Under the pieces are notes generated by a model. It made no database searches. It had not been told where the DNA came from and was given only the letters and a program-made list of their open reading frames with translations. A stretch of 13,106 bases of DNA. Source: JAKPPT01 sp964630305 (GTDB lineage: Bacteria; Spirochaetota; Spirochaetia; Treponematales; UBA12059). Shown in pieces: positions 7,394 through 12,463 of this stretch. Each line of letters starts with the position of its first letter. Position 1 is the first letter of the stretch. The position numbers were made by a program, and so were the translations under genes. Location: assembly GCA_964630305.1 (NCBI GenBank), contig CAZVTR010000054.1, positions 1-13,106 on the forward strand, given 5' to 3'.

Positions 7394-8125
7394 TTTAACG
7401 AGTGACTTGAGCTCCTGAGCGAGCTTTCCGCCTTTTTTAAGGAGCGCGTGATATGCAAGCTCAGCGGCTTTCTGTTCGGCTTCTTTTTTAGTTTTCCCGG
7501 AGGCAGCAGGAAATTCTTCCCCGTTGAACACGCATGCAATGCGGTAGGTTCTGTCGTGATCGGGTCCTGTTTTTGATTTAATCACATATACCGGAATAGC
7601 CTTATAGAGTTTTTGCGAAACAATCTGGAGGAGCGATTTATAATCGTGATGGTGCTTATTGAGGAGCACTTTTTCAATTTCGGGATGCAATAGTGTAAGA
7701 ATCAGCTTTTTTACAGCCTCAAAACCCTGGTCAAGATATACCGCGGCAAAAATGGCTTCCATGGCATCGGCAATGAGGGCTCGTTTAGTCCTCCCGCCGG
7801 AAAGTTCTTCGCCTTTTCCAAGGATGAGCAGTGTATCGACACCGAGCGCAAAGCCGATATCGGAAAGCGTGCGCTCAGAAACAACGATGCTTTTAATGCG
7901 TGCAAGCTCGCCTTCCGGTTTATCGGGGAGTTCCCGGTAAAGCGTCTCTGCAATGACCATGCCGAGTATGGCATCACCGAGGAATTCAAGACGCTCATTA
8001 TGGATATGCGAATCTTGTATTTCGTTAGAAGCAGATCGATGGGTGAGTGCGGTAACAAGCAGCTGGACGTTGTTACAGGTAATCCCCAGCTTGTTCTGGA
8101 AATCAATGAGCCTTGCAGGATTCAT
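7391..8125 (-). CDS. rnc: Ribonuclease III
   Basis: RNase III cuts double-stranded RNA, maturing rRNA precursors and processing some mRNAs. The 244-residue protein has the signature N-E44-R-L-E47-F-L-G-D51 and the second acidic pair D120-A-M-E123, the Mg2+-binding catalytic residues. A C-terminal double-stranded-RNA-binding domain spans about 163-234, beginning D-Y-K-S-L-L-Q and containing G-x-S-G-K-T-K-K-E-A-E-Q-K-A-A. Length is slightly above E. coli (226). I choose the ATG at 8125 (M-N-P-A-R-L-I-D-F), which has AGGAG 12 bases upstream. A TTG at 8179 would add 18 residues unlike the family. The start region lies in the loop of a perfect 14-bp inverted repeat, suggesting self-regulation. rnc is last in rpmF-acpP-rnc, 54 bases after acpP, and convergent with coaX. 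Confidence 0.95.
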   Translation of the reverse strand: MNPARLIDFQNKLGITCNNVQLLVTALTHRSASNEIQDSHIHNERLEFLGDAILGMVIAETLYRELPDKPEGELARIKSIVVSERTLSDIGFALGVDTLLILGKGEELSGGRTKRALIADAMEAIFAAVYLDQGFEAVKKLILTLLHPEIEKVLLNKHHHDYKSLLQIVSQKLYKAIPVYVIKSKTGPDHDRTYRIACVFNGEEFPAASGKTKKEAEQKAAELAYHALLKKGGKLAQELKSLVK

Positions 8126-8156
8126 ACCGTTTGTATGCTCCTTGCAAGGCTCATTG
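8104..8156 (-). promoter_or_regulatory. RNA hairpin enclosing the rnc ribosome site and start codon
   Basis: CAATGAGCCTTGCA (8104-8117 on the plus strand) and TGCAAGGCTCATTG (8143-8156) are perfect 14-base complements. In the rnc mRNA the 5' arm lies in the acpP-rnc gap, the 25-base loop holds the AGGAG (8142-8138) and the ATG (8125-8123), and the 3' arm encodes residues 3-8 of RNase III. A stem of this length fits an RNase III substrate of minimal size. In E. coli and Streptomyces rnc is known to be controlled by RNase III cleavage of its own leader. Cleavage here would cut out the ribosome site and start codon. The repeat is seen directly; the regulation is inferred. Confidence 0.6.
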
Positions 8157-8179
8157 GTCTGTAAACATGAAGGAAACAA

Positions 8180-8413
8180 TTACTGAGCAGATTTAATGAA
8201 GTTATAAGCATCGCGAACAGTTTCAAATTCGTTAGCTTTTTCATCATCAATCTTTACCTTGAATTCTTCCTCAATTGCATATACAAGCTCATAGGTATCG
8301 AGGCTGTCTGCGCCGAGATCCTGGCGGAAGCTGGCGTCAAGGGTGATTTTATCTTCCTCAACTTCAAGCTTGTCAGCAATTATTTTCTTCATTTTTTCAA
8401 AAATCTCGTCCAT
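8180..8413 (-). CDS. acpP: Acyl carrier protein
   Basis: This 77-residue acidic protein carries growing acyl chains on a 4'-phosphopantetheine arm in type II fatty acid synthesis and donates them to phospholipid and lipid A enzymes. The attachment site is Ser37 in G-A-D-S-L-D, with the usual helix II continuing T-Y-E-L-V (most ACPs have T/M-V-E-L, so Tyr is a mild variant). Helix I with D-K-L-E-V and the C-terminal helix with F-I-K are normal, and the length matches E. coli AcpP (78). GGAAGGAG lies 7 bases before the ATG at 8413, an excellent ribosome site suiting an abundant protein. It sits between rpmF (124-base gap) and rnc (54-base gap) on the same strand. A palindrome in the upstream gap may control it. 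Confidence 0.97.
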   Translation of the reverse strand: MDEIFEKMKKIIADKLEVEEDKITLDASFRQDLGADSLDTYELVYAIEEEFKVKIDDEKANEFETVRDAYNFIKSAQ

Positions 8414-8437
8414 CGAAATACTCCTTCCTAAAGGAAT

Positions 8438-8462
8438 TACATGACCTGCCAGGGATCATGTA
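8438..8462. promoter_or_regulatory. Palindromic element upstream of acpP, possible operator
   Basis: TACATGA (8438-8444) and TCATGTA (8456-8462) are perfect complements. Inside them CCT and AGG also pair, leaving a two-base bulge. On the minus strand TATGAT (8467-8462), a possible -10 box, overlaps the outer arm, so a bound protein could block an acpP promoter. No convincing -35 lies 16-18 bases upstream. The sequence does not match the FapR or FabR consensus I know. Operator, RNA hairpin and chance are all open. Confidence 0.3.
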
Positions 8463-8537
8463 TCATAACCAGCTCATCAGAAAACAGCTTTTATAAGCCT
8501 TTTTCAGAGTAGCTGAATAATGCCGCCTTACACTGTC

Positions 8538-8726
8538 TTATTCACCGCTTGCAGGATTAATTACCTGGCGTCCGCGGTAGAAACCGCACTTGGGGCATAC
8601 ATGATGATAGTGAACCGGGTTTCCGCAGTTACCGCATGAAACGAGTGACGGTGCGGTAAGTTTCATATTTATTGACTGCCTGCGGCTGGTCCGAGCTTTT
8701 GAAGTTTTACTTCTGGGTACTGCCAT
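8538..8726 (-). CDS. rpmF: 50S ribosomal protein L32 (zinc-binding form)
   Basis: The 62-residue basic protein starts M-A-V-P-R-S-K-T-S-K, the conserved L32 N-terminus. It carries a zinc ribbon with Cys31, Cys34, Cys44 and Cys47 in C-G-N-C and C-P-K-C-G-F-Y, so it is the zinc-containing version; some genomes also have a cysteine-free paralogue. GAGG lies 7 bases before the ATG at 8726, supporting this start over the in-frame extension upstream. It heads the rpmF-acpP-rnc cluster, likely read from the promoter at 8856-8884. In many bacteria a DUF177/YceD gene precedes rpmF; here that place holds only a very short ORF. Confidence 0.96.
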   Translation of the reverse strand: MAVPRSKTSKARTSRRQSINMKLTAPSLVSCGNCGNPVHYHHVCPKCGFYRGRQVINPASGE

Positions 8727-8775
8727 AGAATAACCTCTTTCAAAAAGAATGCTAAAAAATCCGTACAATAATGCA

Positions 8776-8847
8776 CTATTTTCTTAAAAAACGCAAGAGG
8801 ACATCCCGAACATTCTCGTTACAGCGTGGGTTCCTCATCTGCCCCAT
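8776..8847 (-). CDS. Possible 23-residue leader ORF upstream of rpmF
   Basis: Downstream of a good promoter, an ATG at 8847 opens 23 codons ending in TAG at 8776-8778; an earlier in-frame ATG at 8853 would give 25. The peptide is basic and ends L-L-R-F-L-R-K, with one Cys. The -10 box ends 8 bases before 8847, so this could be a leaderless small ORF. It ends 49 bases before rpmF. An in-frame TAG upstream shows it is not the end of a longer gene. No family is recognised and it may be chance. Confidence 0.2.
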   Translation of the reverse strand: MGQMRNPRCNENVRDVLLRFLRK

Positions 8848-8855
8848 GTCCATCA

Positions 8856-8884
8856 AAGTTAACAAAACCTATGTGCTTTGTCAA
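8856..8884 (-). promoter_or_regulatory. Promoter of the rpmF-acpP-rnc cluster
   Basis: On the minus strand a perfect TTGACA (8884-8879) is followed after 17 bases by TAACTT (8861-8856), which is preceded by TGT, giving an extended -10 that offsets the weak hexamer. It sits 20 bases beyond the coaD stop. Initiation near 8849 would give a leader of about 120 bases before rpmF. Confidence 0.55.
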
Positions 8885-8903
8885 GATAGATTTTGACATT
8901 TTT

Positions 8904-9395
8904 TTATAAATTGTAAGCAGAGCTGAATTTTTTGCGGATGCCCTCTGCGACAATGGGCGGCACCATGGTCTCGATCCTGCCGCCAAACGAAGCAAGCTCT
9001 TTGATAGCACTGGAACGAAGCACAAAAAACTTAGTGTCGGTAGGCATAAAGATGGTTTCAATGTCCGGATCAAGCCCTTTATTCATAATTGAGAGTTCAA
9101 ACTCATATGAAAAATCCTGCACGCTTCGCACACCGCGTATGAGCACCTTGCAGTCATGCTTTTTTGCAAAATCCACAACGAGCGTATCGCATGTATGTAC
9201 AGAAACATTAGGATATTGTTCCATAAGCTTTTTCATAAACGCAACCCGCTCTTCGGGTGTAAAGAGTGAATCTTTGCTGCGATTGACTGCGATAACGACT
9301 AAAAGTTCTTCAAAGAGCGAACTGGCTCGTTCAATAATATTGAGGTGTCCATACGTCGGCGGATCAAACGATCCCGGGAAAACAGCCTTTACCAT
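8904..9395 (-). CDS. coaD: Phosphopantetheine adenylyltransferase
   Basis: CoaD transfers AMP from ATP to 4'-phosphopantetheine, making dephospho-CoA, the fourth step of CoA synthesis. The 163-residue nucleotidyltransferase fold begins V-F-P-G-S-F-D-P-P-T-Y-G-H17-L, with the T-x-G-H ATP motif. It continues with R-G-V-R-S-V-Q-D-F-x-Y-E and ends with the S-S-A-I-K-E-L-A-S-F-G-G region, all typical. E. coli CoaD is 159 residues. I choose the ATG at 9395 (M-V-K-A-V-F-P-G). The ATG at 9404 touches the -10 box and would not be on a transcript from that promoter, and the extension to 9476 resembles no CoaD. There is no Shine-Dalgarno. It is divergent from lnt with abutting promoters and upstream of the rpmF cluster, which has its own promoter. 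Confidence 0.95.
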   Translation of the reverse strand: MVKAVFPGSFDPPTYGHLNIIERASSLFEELLVVIAVNRSKDSLFTPEERVAFMKKLMEQYPNVSVHTCDTLVVDFAKKHDCKVLIRGVRSVQDFSYEFELSIMNKGLDPDIETIFMPTDTKFFVLRSSAIKELASFGGRIETMVPPIVAEGIRKKFSSAYNL

Positions 9396-9404
9396 AATTA
9401 CCAT

Positions 9405-9433
9405 ACGATAGTGTGGAAGTTTTACTCTGTCAA
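9405..9433 (-). promoter_or_regulatory. coaD promoter, predicting a near-leaderless mRNA
   Basis: On the minus strand a perfect TTGACA (9433-9428) and TATCGT (9410-9405, four of six) are separated by 17 bases. The -10 ends 9 bases before the ATG at 9395, so the leader would be about 1-3 bases. The -35 abuts the extended -10 of lnt on the opposite strand (9434-9442). Confidence 0.55.
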
Positions 9434-9442
9434 TGCTATAAT
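9414..9442 (+). promoter_or_regulatory. lnt operon promoter with extended -10
   Basis: TATAAT at 9437-9442 is a perfect -10, preceded by TGC (9434-9436) to make an extended -10. The hexamer 17 bases upstream, TGGAAG (9414-9419), is a poor -35, which an extended -10 can tolerate. Initiation near 9449 leaves a leader of about 13 bases containing AGGA (9450-9453), 8 bases before the lnt ATG. Confidence 0.6.
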
Positions 9443-9461
9443 CGGGGACAGGATAATAAAA

Positions 9462-11147
9462 ATGAGCAATCAACACGAAACAACAAAACCCCTCCTAGTT
9501 CTCGTACTGATAGGATTACTTTCGAGTACGCTCTTAGCACTTGCAATTCCCAATGAACTCTTTGTGTGGGGCAATCCGCTGTTTGGAATGATTGCTCTTA
9601 TTCCGCTCTACTCTGCATTACGGTTTGCTGGCAGCTATAAACGTGCATTTGTTATCGGGATGGTATTTGGCGGCGCCGCACACGGGTTTTCTAGTTTCTG
9701 GCTCTGGTTTTTTAAAGGATTCAGGCTGTGGACGCTGGGAACTACAACGCTTGCCTATATTGTTGTGTACGGTTTTCTTGGCTGGTACCTCTTTGGTGCT
9801 CTTAAACGCGGCGGTACGCTGCGGCCGTTTTTGTTCGCATTAATCTGGGCTGTCTTTGAGTATGCAAAGTCATTTGGCTTTTTAGGCTATCCCTGGGGCT
9901 TGCTCCCGTATGCATGGAATACAATTTTGCCGTTTAATCAAGCAGTCGAGCTCTTTGGTTTATACAGTCTAAGCTTTGTGCTGGCGCTCCTCAACGCGTG
10001 CACTGCAGAACTCCTCGTGCCGTTATGCATGAACGAACAGCAGGAAGTGTTTGATAGAGTGATCATGCTGTTTACGAGGCCATCGTCGCTGGTGCCTCAT
10101 GACAGACCTAAGTTGCTATTGCCGAGCATGCTCCTCTCACCTTTTAACAAGTATGTAGAACGATTAGGCTGGACAGCAATGGCTCTGCTCTACATCGGTC
10201 TATTTTTTGCGTACGGGTTTATTCGCATGCAAGTTTTACCGGATCCCATGCATCAGGTTTCCATGGTGCTTGTCCAGCACAATACCGATAACTGGCTTGA
10301 AAATGACGGTGGGCAGAAAACGCTCACAACCTGCGTGACACTGGCTCAGGCAGCGCTCGAAAAAAATCCAGAGGCAGATTTGCTTGTGTTTTCCGAAACA
10401 TCGCTCGTGCGCCCCTGGAAAGAATCAGTTAATTATTATAAACGGAACCCGCCTGTGTATCCGCTTGTCTCGTTACTGCAAACTTACAATGTATATTTGT
10501 TTTCGGGAGCGCCGGTTGTGCTGGACTGGGAAACATTTAAAGCAACCAATTCGGTGCTCTTAATTAGCCCTGATGGAGCAATTATCGATGACTATGCAAA
10601 AATTCACCCTGTGCCGTTTGCAGAGTCGATACCGTTCTGGGACGTTGAACCGTTTAGAAAATTTATGCAGGAAGTCGTCGGCCTCTCATCGGGCTGGGAG
10701 ATGGGTACACGGTACACTATTTTTACCCTGCCGCTCAGGTCTGGCACTGCAGTTAGGTTTGCCGCGCCAATCTGTTTTGAAGATGCTTTTTCGGATCTCA
10801 ATAGAATTTTTGTAAAAAAGGGTATCGATTTTCTTTTGAACCTTACGAACGATTCCTGGTCACAGCGCGTATCGGCAGAGATACAGCATTTTGTCGCAGC
10901 GCGGTATCGGTGCATTGAATACCGGGTGCCGCTTGTGCGCTCAACAAATGGCGGCTTGAGTGCAGTGGTCGATATCGATGGAAACGTGCTCAAGCAGTTT
11001 CCCGTGTTTACCGCAATGGCAGACAGCGTATCTGTGCCAATTTATAAACGCACGCTCACGCCGTATGCCGTGCTTGGTGACTGGATTGTAGCAGTATTTG
11101 CAATTTTGCTTGCATTGAGTATAGTTGTAGTGAGGAGGTATACATGA
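9462..11147 (+). CDS. lnt: Apolipoprotein N-acyltransferase
   Basis: Lnt adds the third acyl chain, from phospholipid, to the N-terminal cysteine of lipoproteins at the periplasmic face of the inner membrane. The N-terminal half is a bundle of hydrophobic helices with the family's G-Y-P-W-G motif. The C-terminal nitrilase-like domain holds the Glu-Lys-Cys triad: Glu312 in F-S-E-T-S-L, Lys380 in D-Y-A-K-I-H-P-V-P-F-A-E and Cys438 in P-I-C-F-E-D. The Glu-to-Lys spacing equals that of E. coli (68). A final transmembrane helix lies near the end. The 561 residues exceed E. coli (512); a hydrophilic stretch at about 187-235 before the last N-terminal-half helix may explain this. The ATG at 9462 has AGGA 8 bases upstream and gives a charged start then a hydrophobic helix. 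It overlaps the next gene by ATGA, so translation is coupled. Confidence 0.95.
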   Translation: MSNQHETTKPLLVLVLIGLLSSTLLALAIPNELFVWGNPLFGMIALIPLYSALRFAGSYKRAFVIGMVFGGAAHGFSSFWLWFFKGFRLWTLGTTTLAYIVVYGFLGWYLFGALKRGGTLRPFLFALIWAVFEYAKSFGFLGYPWGLLPYAWNTILPFNQAVELFGLYSLSFVLALLNACTAELLVPLCMNEQQEVFDRVIMLFTRPSSLVPHDRPKLLLPSMLLSPFNKYVERLGWTAMALLYIGLFFAYGFIRMQVLPDPMHQVSMVLVQHNTDNWLENDGGQKTLTTCVTLAQAALEKNPEADLLVFSETSLVRPWKESVNYYKRNPPVYPLVSLLQTYNVYLFSGAPVVLDWETFKATNSVLLISPDGAIIDDYAKIHPVPFAESIPFWDVEPFRKFMQEVVGLSSGWEMGTRYTIFTLPLRSGTAVRFAAPICFEDAFSDLNRIFVKKGIDFLLNLTNDSWSQRVSAEIQHFVAARYRCIEYRVPLVRSTNGGLSAVVDIDGNVLKQFPVFTAMADSVSVPIYKRTLTPYAVLGDWIVAVFAILLALSIVVVRRYT

Positions 11148-11488
11148 GCTTCAGAGATTATATCGATAAACCAGCGTATGAGCTGGAACTCTATCACAAA
11201 CATGCCGATGTACCTCAGGACGCTATAGCCTTTATTGGCTCAGCGCGACAGCATCCTTACGATAAGGAAAAACTTCTTGTTATTGTTGATGAAGGCACCG
11301 ATGAAGCGATGCTGCTCGAGTTTAGAATAGAAGACGTACTCTCAGCAGAGAACCTTCCTAACCCTGTCACGGAAAAGGGAGAATCCTATTCAAAAATTAA
11401 GCTCTGGGTTCGGCGTGGCGCTGTAGGTGTGCGTTATGAACCGTTTGAAGTTGATACGCCGTTAAAATATATTCACACGATACATTGA
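11144..11488 (+). CDS. Conserved-looking protein of unknown function
   Basis: I do not recognise this 114-residue protein. It has no signal peptide, membrane segment or cysteine, so it is probably cytosolic and globular. It mixes acidic stretches (V-D-E-G-T-D-E-A) with predicted beta strands such as K-L-L-V-I-V-D and K-L-W-V-R-R-G-A-V-G-V-R-Y. It is likely a real gene: the ATG overlaps the lnt stop as ATGA, GAGGAGG lies 5 bases before the ATG, and its own TGA overlaps the next ATG by one base. This tight coupling suggests it is made together with Lnt and the radical SAM enzyme, but the three have no obvious shared pathway. Profile comparison would be needed to name it. Confidence 0.8.
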   Translation: MSFRDYIDKPAYELELYHKHADVPQDAIAFIGSARQHPYDKEKLLVIVDEGTDEAMLLEFRIEDVLSAENLPNPVTEKGESYSKIKLWVRRGAVGVRYEPFEVDTPLKYIHTIH

Positions 11489-12375
11489 TGAAACCGAAAT
11501 CAGTACAGGCATTGTACTATGAGACTCAGGCCGATGGCAGCGTAACCTGTGAGCTCTGTCCGCATCGGTGTGTGATTAAGCCCGGGCAGAGCGGCATTTG
11601 CCGGGTTCGGGTGAATGAAGGCGGGAGTTTAATACTTCCCTATTGGGGCAAGGTATCAGCGCTTGCGCTTGATCCCATTGAGAAAAAACCGCTCTACCAT
11701 TTTATGCCGGGGACGCGCACCTTTTCTATCGGGTATGTAAGCTGCAATTTGCACTGCCCATTTTGCCAGAACTATCATATATCACAAACAACAGAATACC
11801 CTACGGAGTCCTATACACCCGAAGCACTCGTTGCGCTTGCCCGTCAGTCAGGCTGTCCGTCGATGAGCCACACGTATTCAGAACCGCTCATCCATGCGGA
11901 GTTTGTGAGTGCCTGCTGTGCGCGTGCGCATGAAGCAGGGCTCGCATCGATACTCGTCACGAATGGCTGTATCAATGAAGCTCCTGCGCGGGATCTCCTT
12001 GCACACACACAGGCGGTTAACGTGGATCTCAAAAGCTGGAACGCCGAGTGGTACCAAAAGGAACTTGGCGGAAACAAGGACACCGTGTGCACGTTTATTG
12101 AGCTTGCCAAGAAACTGGGTGTGCATGTGGAAGTAACTACGCTGGTTATCCCTGGTAAAAATGACAGTGAAGCAGAGATAGCAGCTATAGCCCGCTTCCT
12201 TGCGGAGATCGATGCTGCAATTCCGCTCCATCTCAGTGCTTATCATCCGATGTATCGCTATACAGTGCCTCCAACACCGCCAGAAACTATTTATCGTTTA
12301 GAAAAAATTGCAAAACAGCACCTCACACACGTGTATCCGGGAAATATAGGCATACCCGTCTGGCTTAAAAAATAA
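11488..12375 (+). CDS. amrS: AmmeMemoRadiSam-system radical SAM enzyme (AmrS-like)
   Basis: A radical S-adenosylmethionine protein of 295 residues. The cluster motif C86-N-L-H-C90-P-F-C93 is the CxxxCxxC that binds [4Fe-4S] and SAM. Upstream is a cysteine cluster, C21-E-L-C24-P-H-R-C28 and G-I-C38-R, characteristic of the AmrS/PflA-like family (formerly annotated as pyruvate formate-lyase activating enzyme homologues). V-T-N-G and V-D-L-K-S-W follow in the barrel. AmrS usually works with AmrA and the Memo-like AmrB, but neither is in the window. The reaction is not established to my knowledge. A true PflA is less likely because of the N-terminal cysteines. The ATG at 11488 shares one base with the previous stop (TGATG); an adjacent TTG at 11485 would add one residue. 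It is third in the lnt operon. Confidence 0.87.
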   Translation: MKPKSVQALYYETQADGSVTCELCPHRCVIKPGQSGICRVRVNEGGSLILPYWGKVSALALDPIEKKPLYHFMPGTRTFSIGYVSCNLHCPFCQNYHISQTTEYPTESYTPEALVALARQSGCPSMSHTYSEPLIHAEFVSACCARAHEAGLASILVTNGCINEAPARDLLAHTQAVNVDLKSWNAEWYQKELGGNKDTVCTFIELAKKLGVHVEVTTLVIPGKNDSEAEIAAIARFLAEIDAAIPLHLSAYHPMYRYTVPPTPPETIYRLEKIAKQHLTHVYPGNIGIPVWLKK

Positions 12376-12388
12376 TTGGTATTGTGGC

Positions 12389-12417
12389 TTTACTTTTAAT
12401 AGCCATTGCAATAGACT
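12389..12417 (+). promoter_or_regulatory. Weak candidate promoter for the ankyrin-repeat gene
   Basis: TTTACT (12389-12394) and TAGACT (12412-12417), each four of six matches to consensus, are separated by 17 bases in the 88-base gap after amrS. Initiation would give a leader of about 40 bases containing AAAGGAGG. A loose TGGCT/AGCCA hairpin (about 12385-12405) overlaps it and could be a weak end for the lnt operon instead. Confidence 0.3.
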
Positions 12418-12463
12418 TTTCAGTATATCCATGGGCTAACCTGGATGCTAAAAGGAGGACAGC

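Noticed and set aside
7051..7539. 162-codon minus-strand ORF across coaX and rnc 3' ends
   Set aside because: Overlaps two confident genes in other frames, and its sequence resembles no protein.
8440..8470. 9-codon ORF (M-I-H-D-P-W-Q-V-M) before acpP
   Set aside because: No ribosome site, overlaps the palindrome, and too short to judge; no run of a regulatory amino acid.
8482..8506. GCTT/AAGC hairpin followed by a T-run on the plus strand in the rpmF-acpP gap
   Set aside because: The stem is only 4 bp, and the T-run is on the strand opposite to all local genes.
8819..9073. 84-codon minus-strand ORF overlapping the end of coaD
   Set aside because: Its first half is an out-of-frame reading of coaD. 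The tail covers the rpmF promoter, so it is unlikely to be coding.
9396..9476. N-terminal extension of coaD
   Set aside because: It would overlap the lnt start and both promoters. CoaD homologues begin a few residues before F-P-G-S-F-D-P.
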